A DNA stretch of 64,000 nucleotides from DATDAH01 sp963725155 (GCA_963725155.1 CAVRXU010000002.1:186001-250000); one strand, 5' to 3'; shown: positions 1 to 9,320, counted from the first letter of the stretch. Translations and numbers: made by a program. Notes: generated from the letters alone by a model not told the origin.

Positions 1-138
1 ACCCACGAGGACCTGGCCAACGAGGTCATGCGCGACGCCGTCGCCGGCGGATGGCCCGCGGTGATGGCCAACCTCAAGTCCATGCTGGAGACGGGTCACG
101 TCCTCCCTGAAGTGCCGTGGGAGATGCCGGTCGGCTGA
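1..138 (+). CDS. C-terminal end of an SRPBCC (AHSA1-like) protein, partial
   Basis: An open frame runs from the first base to a TGA at 136-138, giving 45 residues that end a protein starting outside the window. The stretch GWPAVMANLKSMLETG looks like the closing helix of SRPBCC/AHSA1 proteins, which end in a similar W-x-x-V-L-x-x-L-K pattern. Family assignment rests on that helix alone. It converges on the minus-strand acyl-CoA ligase gene. Confidence 0.5.
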   Translation, partial: THEDLANEVMRDAVAGGWPAVMANLKSMLETGHVLPEVPWEMPVG

Positions 139-210
139 TCCGCCCGCCGGCCCCGAGGCCAAGAGCGGTCGACCCCAGCGGGCGCGGCCCGGGTCGGAGG
201 ATCCGACCGA

Positions 211-2853
211 CTACAGCCGGCGCAGGTCGGATGGGGGACCGGGGGGAACCGGGTGGGCGAGGAGGCGGGCGTCGACGGCGATGACGCCGCCCGACGACAC
301 GATCACCGGATTGATGTCCAGCTCGGCGATCTCGGGGACGGCGGCGGCCACGCGGGCCACCCGGTGGAGCAGGTCCTCCAGTGCCGCGACGTCCGCCATC
401 GGGGCGCCCCGGTAGCCGAAGAGCATCGGTGACAAGCGCAGGGACCGGACCAACTCGGCGACGTCATGGTCGGTCACAGGCAGGATCCGGAACGACCGGT
501 CGCCCAGCAGCTCGGTGGCCGTCCCGCCCATGCCGAACATCAGGAGTGGCCCGAAGAGGGGGTCCTGGACGACCCCCACGATGGTCTCCACACCGGGAGC
601 CGCCATCTGCTGCACGAGGGCGCCCGTCATGGCCGGACCGATCCGCTCGGCCATCGACCGATAGGCCGCGGCCACGGCGTCGGCGGACATGAGATCGAGG
701 GCCACCCCGCCGATGTCGCTCTTGTGGACGATGTCGGCGCCCGCCGCCTTCACCGCCACGGGGAAGCCGAGGTCGGCGGCCACCTCGGCAGCCGACTCAG
801 CCCCGGTGACCTCCTGGTCTCGGACCACCGGCACGCCCACGGCGGCCAGGATCTCCGTGACTGCCTCCGGCGCCAGCCAGCCGCCGTCGGGGGACTCGGC
901 GAGAAACGTGTCGACCACCGCCCGCGCCGTGACGAGGTCGAGGTCGGCGAGGGACGGGATGGTCCCGGGTGGCGTCCGGCGCCAGCCGGCGTAGTCCGCG
1001 GCCCGGGCCAGGGCGCGGGCCGCGGGCTCGGGCGAGGCGAAGACGGGCACCCCGCCCGGTCGCTCGTCGCCCGCCAGTAGGGGCGGCAGGCCGGGAGCGG
1101 CCAGGAAGCAGCCCAGCACCGGCTTCGGGGTCCTTCCTGCCACCCGGACGACCACGTCGGCCACCTCCGCAGGCGGTGCCGCGAACGTCGGGGTGCTGAC
1201 GACGATCACGGCGTCGATGCCCTCGTCAGCCAGCACCGCGTCGAGCGCCTGTTCGTAGTTCTCCGGCGTGGCGCCGGCCACGAGGTCAACGGGGTTGACG
1301 ACGGATGCGTTGGGATCGACCACGGCGCGCAAGGCGGTCTGGGTGTCGTCGGACAGCTCGGGCACCTCGAGCCCCGCACCCACACAGGCGTCGGTGGCCA
1401 GGATCATGGGCCCGCCGGAGTTGCCCACGACGCCCACCCGGGGCCCGGCCGGAAGCGGTTGGGACCCGAGGACCAGGGCCATGTCGAACAGCTCGTCGAG
1501 CGTGTCGACCCGGATGACACCGGTCTGGCGGAACAGGGCGTCGACGGCCACGTCCGGGCTGGCCATCGCCGCGGTGTGGGACGAGGCGGCCCGCACCCCG
1601 GCGGACGAGCGGCCGCTCTTCACGGCCACGATCGGCTTGTTCCGGGACACCCGGCGGGCGATGCGGGCGAACTTGCGGGGGTTGCCGAAGGACTCGAGGT
1701 AGAGGAGGACGACGTCGGTGCCCGGGTCGTCCTCCCAGTACTGGAGCAGGTCGTTGCCGCTGACGTCGGCTTTGTTGCCCACCGACACGAAGGTGGACAC
1801 GCCGAGGCCCATGCGGGCCGACCGTTCCAGCAGTGTGATGCCGAGGGCGCCGGACTGGGACTGCATGGCGATGCGGCCCGTCACCGGGGCGAAAGGGGCG
1901 AAGGTGGCGTCGAGGCCGATGGCCGTGTTGACCACGCCGATGCAGTTGGGTCCGACGAGGCGCAGCCCATTCCCCCGGGCCAGGTCGCGCAGCCCGTCCT
2001 GGGCGGCGTGGTCGCCCACCTCGCCGAAGCCGGCAGTGAGCACGACCAGGCCGTGCACCTCCTTGGCGATGGCGTCCCGCACCACGTCCATCACCGCCCG
2101 CGAGGGCACGGCCACCACTGCCAGGTCGACCGGGTCGGGCACGGCGGCCAGGCTCGGGTAGACGGCGAGCCCGGCGATCTTGTCGGCCCGGGGGTTCACC
2201 GGATAGATGGGCCCGCCGAACCCGGCTCGCTGCAGGTTGGTGAGCACGACGTGGCCCACGCTGGCGGGGTTCCGCCCGACGCCGATGACCGCCACCGATC
2301 GGGGGGTCAACAGCCGGGCGACCGATGCCGCTTCCGCGATGTGCTCCCGGTGCTCGGCCGCAGCCAACGACCGCTCGGAGGGCTCGATGAGAAGCTTGAC
2401 CTCGATCACCGACGACTCGACGCGGGTGACCTCCTCGAAGCCGGCCAAGCGGAAGACGTCGAGCATCGTCCGGTTGGTGGTCAGCACCGAGGCGTCGAAG
2501 CGGGTGATCCCATTCTCGCGGGCCACCGCCGCCAGGTGCTCCAACAGCAGCGTCCCGAGTCCCCGCTGCTGGAACTCGTCGGCCACCACGAAGGCGGCCT
2601 CGGCCGTTTCGGGGTCCTTCAGCCGTTCGTAGCGAGCCACCGCCACTATCCGCTCGCCCCGCGTGGCCACCAGCGCCACCCGGTCGTGGTGGTCGACCGT
2701 GGTGAAGTGCTCGACCTCGGTGGCGCTCAGCGTGGGATGGGGCGAGAAAAACCGGTACTGGATCGACTCGGTCGACAGCCCCTCGTGGAAGGCCCGCAGC
2801 CGATCGGCGTCCTCGGGCGAGATGGGCCGGACGTGCACGGTCTCGCCGTCCAC
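211..2853 (-). CDS. Bifunctional GNAT acetyltransferase / ADP-forming acyl-CoA ligase (Pat type)
   Basis: This 880-residue protein starts with a GNAT domain (about 1-155; acetyl-CoA loop QRGLGTLLL near 95). A Rossmann CoA-binding domain (about 180-275), succinyl-CoA-synthetase-like ligase domains (about 300-650) with a likely phospho-histidine in SHTAAMASPD, and a C-terminal ATP-grasp domain (about 660-875, AVKAAGADIVHKSDIGGVAL) follow. Proteins with this order include actinobacterial lysine acetyltransferases that modify acyl-CoA synthetases. The GTG at 2853 is the only usable start: the 22 codons up to the preceding gene's stop contain no ATG, GTG or TTG. That gap encodes PSHWEADVVL, which resembles the N-terminus I remember for this family, so the true start may be non-canonical. 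Likely co-transcribed with the upstream protease gene. Confidence 0.9.
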   Translation of the reverse strand: MDGETVHVRPISPEDADRLRAFHEGLSTESIQYRFFSPHPTLSATEVEHFTTVDHHDRVALVATRGERIVAVARYERLKDPETAEAAFVVADEFQQRGLGTLLLEHLAAVARENGITRFDASVLTTNRTMLDVFRLAGFEEVTRVESSVIEVKLLIEPSERSLAAAEHREHIAEAASVARLLTPRSVAVIGVGRNPASVGHVVLTNLQRAGFGGPIYPVNPRADKIAGLAVYPSLAAVPDPVDLAVVAVPSRAVMDVVRDAIAKEVHGLVVLTAGFGEVGDHAAQDGLRDLARGNGLRLVGPNCIGVVNTAIGLDATFAPFAPVTGRIAMQSQSGALGITLLERSARMGLGVSTFVSVGNKADVSGNDLLQYWEDDPGTDVVLLYLESFGNPRKFARIARRVSRNKPIVAVKSGRSSAGVRAASSHTAAMASPDVAVDALFRQTGVIRVDTLDELFDMALVLGSQPLPAGPRVGVVGNSGGPMILATDACVGAGLEVPELSDDTQTALRAVVDPNASVVNPVDLVAGATPENYEQALDAVLADEGIDAVIVVSTPTFAAPPAEVADVVVRVAGRTPKPVLGCFLAAPGLPPLLAGDERPGGVPVFASPEPAARALARAADYAGWRRTPPGTIPSLADLDLVTARAVVDTFLAESPDGGWLAPEAVTEILAAVGVPVVRDQEVTGAESAAEVAADLGFPVAVKAAGADIVHKSDIGGVALDLMSADAVAAAYRSMAERIGPAMTGALVQQMAAPGVETIVGVVQDPLFGPLLMFGMGGTATELLGDRSFRILPVTDHDVAELVRSLRLSPMLFGYRGAPMADVAALEDLLHRVARVAAAVPEIAELDINPVIVSSGGVIAVDARLLAHPVPPGPPSDLRRL

Positions 2854-2919
2854 CAGGACGACATCGGCTTCCCAGTGGGACGGCGGGCTGCTCGGGATGA
2901 GGTGGAGGGTAGGTCGGGG

Positions 2920-4254
2920 TCAGCCCGGGACGCGGTTGCGGAGCATGACGAACCTCGGGTCGGTGCGGACCCGGGCCAGGTCGGGGTCACCGTCCATGAG
3001 CTCCCGGTCGGTGAAGCCCTGGTCGATCGCCGTGCCCAGCCATCGCACCGCGGCGTCGGTCCGACCGGCCCGGGAGTGGGCGCAGGCCACGTTGTAGGCC
3101 ACGATCGGGTCCGTCCCTCCGGCGTCGACCAGGCGCTCCCCGAAGCGGGCGGACGCGTCCATCTGGCCGGCCCCGAACAGGGTGTGCTGGAAGGCCAGGC
3201 GGGCCCGCTCGGCCCCGTCGGCTCGGGAGGCCAGGAGCCGGTCACCGACCACGTCGACGAGCCCGGCCTCGACCAGGCACCGCGTGTAGATCGTCGCCGG
3301 CAGATAGCGGTGGTCGAGCCAGGCGTCGACGGTGGCGTTGACCCGCTCGGCGTCGTTCGTCTCGGTGAGGAAGGCACGGAGATGGCCACTGGGCTCGATG
3401 TCGTCCGGGTACCGAGCGAGGGAGGCGGCCGCGGCCTCGGTGTCGCGCCGAGCGAGGTGGGCCCACGCGGTGAGGTCGAGGGCCATCGCCTTCGCCCGAG
3501 TGTCCCGCGCCGTCTCCAGCACACCCCCGGCGAGTCCGATGGCGGCATCGGCATCGCCTCGCTCCAATGCTTCGGCCGCCGGCCGGAGGTTTGCGACGGC
3601 CCCGGTCTCCCGACGCCCCTGCAGGGCCCGGATGTTGTCGGACAGGAAGAAGAAGGCGAACAGCGCCCCGAACACGAATCCCTGGGTCAGGGCCCAGAGG
3701 CCCATCGCCGCGGCGACCACGATCGAGAGCCAGCGGGCCGGCACCTCCCCTCGACCGCCGGTGCCGGCGTCGATCAGCTCTTGGGCCACGTGACCGCCGT
3801 CGAGGGGCAGGATCGGCAGCAGGTTGATCAGGGCCCAGCCGATGTTCACCCAGACGGCGAAGGCGACGACGTCGTCCCACGGCGCCGACAGGTCCATCGA
3901 CCGTTCGGCGATGACCGCGGGGAGGCCGAGCAGCACCAGCCCCGAGAACGGCCCGGCCAGGCTCACGGCGATGCGACTCCAGCGTGTCGGCAGGCCTGAT
4001 GAGGGGATGGTGACCCCGCCCATGGTGTGGAGCACGATCCGGGAGCTGACGCCCCAGGACCGGAAGGCGGCGGCGTGGCCCAACTCGTGGACGAGGATCG
4101 ATCCGGTCACCACGACGACCCAGGCCACGATCAGGGTGAGCTCGCCCAACGTCGCACCGATCAGAACGGTGAACACCAGGAAGGTCCACTCGAGGCGGAC
4201 GGGAACCCCCGCGAGGCGGAGCTGGAGCCCCGGCGCCTCGTGGTGGGTCAGCAT
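2920..4254 (-). CDS. Site-2 protease (M50) family membrane metalloprotease
   Basis: A zinc intramembrane protease of the S2P class. The active-site HELGH (in VHELGHAAAF) and the second metal-ligand motif LLPILPLDGGH are both present within several hydrophobic segments in the first half. The C-terminal half (from about residue 240) is rich in Ala-Leu helices that look like TPR-type repeats. The ATG at 4254 (MLTHHEAPGLQLRLAGV) is chosen because family proteins begin just before this first strand; an in-frame start at 4338 would add an unlikely leader. S2P enzymes usually cleave membrane-bound regulators; the substrate here is unknown. The stop is in the same frame as the following acyl-CoA ligase gene. 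Confidence 0.85.
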   Translation of the reverse strand: MLTHHEAPGLQLRLAGVPVRLEWTFLVFTVLIGATLGELTLIVAWVVVVTGSILVHELGHAAAFRSWGVSSRIVLHTMGGVTIPSSGLPTRWSRIAVSLAGPFSGLVLLGLPAVIAERSMDLSAPWDDVVAFAVWVNIGWALINLLPILPLDGGHVAQELIDAGTGGRGEVPARWLSIVVAAAMGLWALTQGFVFGALFAFFFLSDNIRALQGRRETGAVANLRPAAEALERGDADAAIGLAGGVLETARDTRAKAMALDLTAWAHLARRDTEAAAASLARYPDDIEPSGHLRAFLTETNDAERVNATVDAWLDHRYLPATIYTRCLVEAGLVDVVGDRLLASRADGAERARLAFQHTLFGAGQMDASARFGERLVDAGGTDPIVAYNVACAHSRAGRTDAAVRWLGTAIDQGFTDRELMDGDPDLARVRTDPRFVMLRNRVPG

Positions 4255-4361
4255 GTCCACCGGCCGGACGCTGTCTGGTCGTGGTTCAGGTCCGGCATTC
4301 CTGGCACCTTTGCACGAGAATCGGACCGGCTCAGGCATCTCTCTGGAGATGCAGGTCAGCG

Positions 4362-4379
4362 GACCCCCGGCCGGGGGTC
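4362..4379. repeat. 18-bp perfect palindrome in divergent intergenic region
   Basis: GACCCCCGGCCGGGGGTC is fully self-complementary with no loop. It lies between the divergent protease gene (start 4254) and the CO dehydrogenase accessory operon (start 4489), so it could be an operator. No T-tract follows, so a terminator is less likely. Confidence 0.35.
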
Positions 4380-4488
4380 GTCGGTAGGCTCCCCTTCGAC
4401 TGTACGCGGACCCGGTCGCCGTCCCCCGACGGGTTCTGACCAGTCCGATTGGGGGGGCGATGGACCGCCACCGGAAGGCGAGGTGCTC

Positions 4489-5418
4489 ATGACCTCACCC
4501 GCGGCCGGCCTCGTCCAGCGCATGGGTGCACTCGACGCCGCCGCCGTGCCCTATGTCCACGCCACCGTGGTCCGGGCCCAGCCGCCGACTTCGACCTGGC
4601 CGGGGGCCGCGGCCATCGTGCTGGGGGACGGGACCATGGAGGGCTTCGTCGGCGGCCAGTGTGCGGAGAGCTCCGTACGGGCCATGGCCCTGGAGGCGCT
4701 CGACACAGGCGAGCCGGTGCTGCTGCGTATCCTGCCCGAGGACGACGAGGAGTTCCCCGAGGCACCCGGCGCCCGCACGGTCGTGAACCCCTGTCTCTCG
4801 GGCGGAGCCATCGAGTTGTTCCTCGCACCCCACCTGCCCCCCCGCCGACTGGTCGTGGTCGGCCACACGCCGATCGCCGACGCGCTGGCCGTAATGGCCG
4901 AGACGTTGGGGTTCCGGACCGTCCGGGGTGACGAGGCCGCCACCAGCCCGCTCGGGGCGACCGCCATGGTGGTGTCGAGCCACGGGCATGGGGAGGGCGA
5001 GGCCATTCGGGCGGCGCTCGACGCCGGGGTGGGGTTCATCGGCCTCGTCGCCAGCACCCGACGCGGCGCGGCCGTCCTCGACGAGCTGGACCTCGACGAC
5101 GACGAGCGAGCCCGGGTCCACACGCCGGTCGGCCTCGACATCGGGGCCCGCACACCGGAGGAGATCGCCCTGTCGATCATGGCCGAGGTGGTGCGGGCCA
5201 TCCGGGTCGAAGGTCTCGTCGCCCCACCGGGAGGTGACCGCAGCCCTGATGACGACGGTCAGGCTCCGGCCCCACCACCACCCACCGCGGTCGACCCCAT
5301 CTGCGGCATGACCGTCGTCGCCGCTCCGCCGACGCTCTTCCTCGAGGTCGACGGCGGCACGGTCTGGTTCTGCAACCCGGGTTGCCAGAAGCAGTTCGCC
5401 GACCAGACCGCCGGCTGA
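4489..5418 (+). CDS. XdhC/CoxF-type maturation factor with C-terminal YHS domain
   Basis: First gene of the CO dehydrogenase accessory operon. The 309-residue protein has an XdhC N-terminal domain (AAAIVLGDGTMEGFVGGQC at about 35-55) and a C-terminal Rossmann part (RLVVVGHTPIADALAVMAE; GLDIGARTPEEIALSIMAEVV). A short YHS domain follows at about 268-309, with cysteines in VDPICGMTV and WFCNPGC. XdhC/CoxF/CoxI proteins bind molybdenum cofactor and help sulfurate or insert it into xanthine and CO dehydrogenases. YHS domains are usually metal-binding, so metal handling is an inference. The ATG at 4489 follows a GGAAGGCGAGG ribosome site. A second XdhC follows two genes downstream. Confidence 0.85.
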   Translation: MTSPAAGLVQRMGALDAAAVPYVHATVVRAQPPTSTWPGAAAIVLGDGTMEGFVGGQCAESSVRAMALEALDTGEPVLLRILPEDDEEFPEAPGARTVVNPCLSGGAIELFLAPHLPPRRLVVVGHTPIADALAVMAETLGFRTVRGDEAATSPLGATAMVVSSHGHGEGEAIRAALDAGVGFIGLVASTRRGAAVLDELDLDDDERARVHTPVGLDIGARTPEEIALSIMAEVVRAIRVEGLVAPPGGDRSPDDDGQAPAPPPPTAVDPICGMTVVAAPPTLFLEVDGGTVWFCNPGCQKQFADQTAG

Positions 5419-5420
5419 CG

Positions 5421-6023
5421 GTGTTCCTCAGCGCCGTCGTCCTCGCCGCGGGTTCGTCGCGCCGACTCGGCCGGCCGAAGCAGACCCTCCCGTTCCGGGA
5501 CACGACATTGCTCGGGGCCACGCTCGACGTCGTCCGGGCCGCCGGGGTCGACCAGGCCCTGGTGACCCTCGGTGGGGCCTCGCCGCAGGTCAAGGCGACG
5601 GTCGACCTCGGAGGCTTCGACGTCGTGGAGGTCGAGGACCACGGCCAGGGCTGTGCGGCGTCGATCGTGGCCGCCGTCGACCAGGTCGATCCCGCGGCAG
5701 GCGGCTTCGTCCTCCTGCTCGGCGACCAGCCGGGCGTCGACGCCGGCCAGATCAGGGTCCTGGCCGAGTCCGCCGCCCAGAGCGAGCCGGGGCCTGACGC
5801 CGTGCTCTCCCGGTATGACGACGGGCCCGGTCACCCGCTGTGGCTCTCCCGAGCGCGCTTCGCTGACCTGCGACGCCTCCGAGGCGACAAGGCCGTGTGG
5901 AAGCTGCTCGACTCGGGCGACCTCGACGTGCGCGAGCTCGCCGTGCCCGGCCGGACCGTGCCCCTCGATGTCGACACCTGGGACGACTACGAGGCGCTGT
6001 GCCGCGCCGCGACCCCCGCCTAG
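5421..6023 (+). CDS. MobA/MocA-like molybdopterin nucleotidyltransferase
   Basis: This 200-residue NTP-transferase begins SAVVLAAGSSRRLGRPKQ, the nucleotide-binding loop of MobA/MocA proteins. LLGDQPGVD and a GHPLWLSR-type C-terminal loop are further family signatures. MocA makes the cytosine dinucleotide form of molybdopterin used by CO dehydrogenase and other xanthine oxidase family enzymes, which fits this location. The GTG at 5421 lies 2 bases after the preceding stop, indicating translational coupling. Confidence 0.85.
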   Translation: MFLSAVVLAAGSSRRLGRPKQTLPFRDTTLLGATLDVVRAAGVDQALVTLGGASPQVKATVDLGGFDVVEVEDHGQGCAASIVAAVDQVDPAAGGFVLLLGDQPGVDAGQIRVLAESAAQSEPGPDAVLSRYDDGPGHPLWLSRARFADLRRLRGDKAVWKLLDSGDLDVRELAVPGRTVPLDVDTWDDYEALCRAATPA

Positions 6024-6032
6024 GGACGGCCG

Positions 6033-6935
6033 ATGTACGAGATCGCTCTCACCGTCGCGGCCTGCCGTCGGGCCGACACGCGGGTCGACGTGGCGTGGCT
6101 GGTCGACGCCGACGGCTTCGGCGACCGCGACCCGACCGAGGCCGTGGCCCTGACCCCGGGCGGGGGCCGGGTCGGCAGCCTTCTCGCCGGCTGTCTGGAC
6201 GACCAGCTGGCCGACGTCGCGGCGCGGATGGGGGACACCGGACGGTTCGTGGAGCTGCAGGTGGCCGACTTCGAGGCGGCCGTGGTCGGCCTGCCGTCGG
6301 GCGGGACTGCTCGCTGCCTGGTGGTGCCGGCCGACCAGCTCCCCGACGACCTCTGGGAGCGCTTGCTCGAACGCCGGCCGATCGGCCTGGTGACCCTGGT
6401 CGAGGGTGGCCGGGTCCAGGGCACCACCCTCGTCACCACCGACGTGCTCGACACCGCAGCCGACGACGTGGCGGAGGCGGTACAGCGAGGCGTCAGCGCC
6501 ACGCAGGTGAGCGACGACCGGGTGCTGACCGTGCTCTTCCCGGTCCCCAAGCTGATCATCGTGGGAGGGGGACCGCACGCCGAGGCGCTCGAGGCCGCCG
6601 CCGCCCTCCTCGGCTGGCAGGTCCGGACGGTCAACGACACCGCCACGGCGACCGGCCTGGTGGCCACGATGGCCCCGATGGACAAGCTGGTGGTCATGGC
6701 CCACGACCTCGAGCTGGCCGGGCCCGTGCTCGCCGCCGCCCTGGACGGCCCCGTCGGCTACATCGGCGCCCTCGGCTCCCGTCGCACCCAAGAGGCCCGG
6801 GCCGAATGGCTGGCCTACCGCGGCATCACCGACCTCGAGCGCATCCACGGCCCGGCCGGCCTCGACATCGGGGCGACCACGCCCCCAGAGATCGCGGTGT
6901 CGATCCTGGCTGAGGCCCTGGCGGTGGGCGGGTGA
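6033..6935 (+). CDS. XdhC family molybdenum cofactor maturation protein (CoxI-like)
   Basis: Second XdhC paralog of the operon, 300 residues. The N-terminal domain contains TPGGGRVGSLLAGCLDDQL. The Rossmann part contains KLIIVGGGPHAEALEAAAALLG, GALGSRRTQEARAEWL and the closing GLDIGATTPPEIAVSILAE. Known CODH operons often carry two such proteins (CoxF and CoxI); which one this matches is not certain from sequence. It begins 9 bases after the nucleotidyltransferase stop. Confidence 0.85.
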   Translation: MYEIALTVAACRRADTRVDVAWLVDADGFGDRDPTEAVALTPGGGRVGSLLAGCLDDQLADVAARMGDTGRFVELQVADFEAAVVGLPSGGTARCLVVPADQLPDDLWERLLERRPIGLVTLVEGGRVQGTTLVTTDVLDTAADDVAEAVQRGVSATQVSDDRVLTVLFPVPKLIIVGGGPHAEALEAAAALLGWQVRTVNDTATATGLVATMAPMDKLVVMAHDLELAGPVLAAALDGPVGYIGALGSRRTQEARAEWLAYRGITDLERIHGPAGLDIGATTPPEIAVSILAEALAVGG

Positions 6936-7006
6936 CCGGACCCGGGCCCCGCGCCTCCCGGGTACCGTGGAGGACCACCGACCCCACCGATCCGGGAGGG
7001 CAGGCC

Positions 7007-7270
7007 ATGACCGACGAGCCCACCGACGAACGCCAGGTGCTGCGATCGATCTGGGCCGCCGAGGGCCAGCGGCTCGACGTGGACGAGGACGTCAGCCCGA
7101 CGAAGGCGTGCCGGAACATGAAGGACGTCACCTTCGACGGCTTGGCCGAGCCGGGCAGTGATCTGCAGTCGGCCTGGAAGGACCGACTGGCCCGGGAGGG
7201 CAAGCTCAGCCCCACGGGGGGCTCGATCCGGGACCTGGTCCTCGGCCCCGCCACCGACGACGCCGGGTAG
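7007..7270 (+). CDS. Small acidic protein of the CODH accessory operon, function unknown
   Basis: An 87-residue, highly charged, cytoplasmic-looking protein. No domain is recognised and there is no signal peptide or membrane segment. The ATG at 7007 has a good ribosome site (GGGAGGGCAGG, 6994-7004). It ends 3 bases before the MoxR gene, so it is translated as part of the same unit. The single cysteine in TKACRNMKD is not a known metal motif. A role in CODH maturation is inferred from position only. Confidence 0.65.
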   Translation: MTDEPTDERQVLRSIWAAEGQRLDVDEDVSPTKACRNMKDVTFDGLAEPGSDLQSAWKDRLAREGKLSPTGGSIRDLVLGPATDDAG

Positions 7271-7273
7271 TCC

Positions 7274-8179
7274 GTGGCCCCACCCGAAAGTGTTGGTTCA
7301 GCACGGGCCGGCCCAGGCAGTGTCGGCGAGCTCACCGAGCTGCTGCGCACCGACGCCTACCTCGCCGACCGCGGACTGGCCACGGCCGTCTTCGTCGCCT
7401 GGTCCCTCGGCCGCCCCCTTCTCTTGGAGGGTGAGGTGGGGGTGGGCAAGACCGAGGTGGCCAAGGCGCTGGCCACCGTGTCCGGGCGGCGCCTGATCCG
7501 CCTCCAGTGCTATGAGGGCATCGACACCAACCAGGCTCTCTACGAGTGGGACTACGCCCGTCAGATGCTCCAGATCCGGGCGCTCTCCGAGCACCAGGTC
7601 GCCGACGAGGACGCGGTCGATGCCCTCTTCGGCCCCAAGTTCCTGCTCGAGCGGCCCCTGCTCGACGCCCTGCGCTCCGGTGACGGGGCGGTGCTCCTCA
7701 TCGACGAGGTCGACCGCGCCGACGACGAGTTCGAGGCCTTCCTGCTCGAGCTGCTGTCGGACTTCCAGATCACCATTCCCGAGATCGGCACCATCCGGGC
7801 CGACACCCCTCCCCTGGTGATCCTGACCTCCAACCGCACCCGGGAGCTGCACGACGCCCTCAAGCGCCGGTGCCTGTACCACTGGGTCGGCTACCCGGGC
7901 CCGGAGCGCGAGGTGGAGATCGTGCTGGCCCGGCTGCCCGGCATCGCCGAGGCCATGGCCCGCAAGGTCGTGGCCGCCGTCAACCGGCTCCGAGACCTCG
8001 ACCTGGACAAGCCCCCGGGGGTGGCCGAGACCATCGACTGGGTCCGGACGCTCACCGTCCTGGGGGCCGACGACCTCGACCCCGGCACCGTCGAGGACTC
8101 CCTGGGTGCGGTGATCAAGGTGCGCGACGACCTCGATGTGGTGCTGGAGCACCTCGACGAGCTCGCCGTCGATGGCTGA
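7274..8179 (+). CDS. coxD: MoxR-type AAA+ ATPase (CoxD)
   Basis: A 301-residue AAA+ ATPase with Walker A GEVGVGKT (53-60), Walker B LLIDE (141-145) and sensor I LVILTSNRTREL. MoxR ATPases act with VWA proteins as metal-centre insertion chaperones. CoxD with CoxE is needed to build the Mo-Cu site of CO dehydrogenase in Oligotropha, so this is assigned by family and by the adjacent VWA gene. The GTG start lies 3 bases after the preceding gene. The 3' end overlaps coxE by 8 bases. Confidence 0.9.
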   Translation: MAPPESVGSARAGPGSVGELTELLRTDAYLADRGLATAVFVAWSLGRPLLLEGEVGVGKTEVAKALATVSGRRLIRLQCYEGIDTNQALYEWDYARQMLQIRALSEHQVADEDAVDALFGPKFLLERPLLDALRSGDGAVLLIDEVDRADDEFEAFLLELLSDFQITIPEIGTIRADTPPLVILTSNRTRELHDALKRRCLYHWVGYPGPEREVEIVLARLPGIAEAMARKVVAAVNRLRDLDLDKPPGVAETIDWVRTLTVLGADDLDPGTVEDSLGAVIKVRDDLDVVLEHLDELAVDG

Positions 8180-9308
8180 CACCGCCGTCGACGCGCCGTT
8201 CGTCGGCATGCTGGTCGACTTCGGCCAGGCCCTGCGGGCGGCCGACCTGCCCGTGGGATCCGGCGATCTGCTCACCTACTGCGCGGCGATGGAGCCGCTC
8301 GACCCCACCGACGTCGTCGACCTCTACTGGGCCGGCCGGACCACTCTGGTGAACCGCCGGGAACAGATCCCCACCTACGACCGGGTGTTCCGCCGCTTCT
8401 TCCTGGGCGAGGGCGACGACGAGGCCGACCCCCTCCGGCGCACGGTCCGGGCCAAGGCACTCACCGAGGCGACCCTGGAGATCCCGGATCCCGGCCCCGA
8501 CGCCGAGCAGGGGGACGAGGAGGAGGCCCGGCTCGGCCTCATGGCCTCCGATGCCGAGCTGCTGCGCCAGAAGTCCTTCGCCGCCTGCACCCCCGACGAG
8601 CTGGCCGCGCTGCGCCGGATCATGGCCCGGGTCCGCCTCACCCCGCCGCGCCGCCGCACCCGACGATCCATGAGGGCCGAGCGCGGCCCCCGGCCCGACC
8701 TGCGCCGCACCGTCCGCGAGACCATGCGCACCCACGGGGAGCCCTCCCGTCTCTACTGGCGCCGCCGCCGCCTGCGCCCGCGCCCGCTGATCCTCATCCT
8801 GGACGTGTCCGGCTCCATGTCGGACCACTCCCGGAACCTGCTGCAGTTCGCCTACTCCGCCCGGCGGGCCAACACCCGGGTCGAGGTCTTCTGCTTCGGC
8901 ACCCGCCTGACCCGCATCACCCGGGCCCTGGAGCGGCGCCGGCCGGACGAGGCGATGGAACAGGCCGCGGCGTCCGTCTTCGACTGGGACGGCGGCACCC
9001 GCATCGGGGACTCCCTGACCACCTTCGTCCGGGAGTGGGCCGCCCGGGGGACCTGTCGCGGCGGCATCGTGGTGATCTGCTCGGACGGGCTCGACCGCGG
9101 CGACCCCGACGTCCTGGCCAAGGCGATGGAGCGCCTGGCCCGGCTGAGCCACCGGGTCGTGTGGATCAACCCGAACCTGGTCGACGGTGGGCCGCGCCCG
9201 GACACGCTCGGGATGGCGGTGGCCACCCCGTACGTCGATGAGCTCGTGTCCGGCCACGACCTGGCCGGCCTGGAGCGCTTCGTCGAACGTCTCCCGGCCC
9301 TGGGCTGA
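8172..9308 (+). CDS. coxE: VWA domain protein CoxE
   Basis: A 378-residue protein with the conserved CoxE N-terminal helical region and a C-terminal von Willebrand A domain carrying the MIDAS motif DVSGSMS (211-217). It is the partner of the MoxR ATPase encoded immediately upstream; the pair is thought to deliver copper and sulfide to the CODH active site. The ATG at 8172 lies inside the end of coxD, a typical coupled arrangement. It is followed after 12 bases by a small unknown gene. Confidence 0.9.
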   Translation: MADTAVDAPFVGMLVDFGQALRAADLPVGSGDLLTYCAAMEPLDPTDVVDLYWAGRTTLVNRREQIPTYDRVFRRFFLGEGDDEADPLRRTVRAKALTEATLEIPDPGPDAEQGDEEEARLGLMASDAELLRQKSFAACTPDELAALRRIMARVRLTPPRRRTRRSMRAERGPRPDLRRTVRETMRTHGEPSRLYWRRRRLRPRPLILILDVSGSMSDHSRNLLQFAYSARRANTRVEVFCFGTRLTRITRALERRRPDEAMEQAAASVFDWDGGTRIGDSLTTFVREWAARGTCRGGIVVICSDGLDRGDPDVLAKAMERLARLSHRVVWINPNLVDGGPRPDTLGMAVATPYVDELVSGHDLAGLERFVERLPALG

Positions 9309-9320
9309 GGGGCTCGGCCC

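Noticed and set aside
4362..4379. Palindrome as a transcription terminator
   Set aside because: It lies between two divergent starts, has no loop and no T-tract, so it was kept only as a possible operator.
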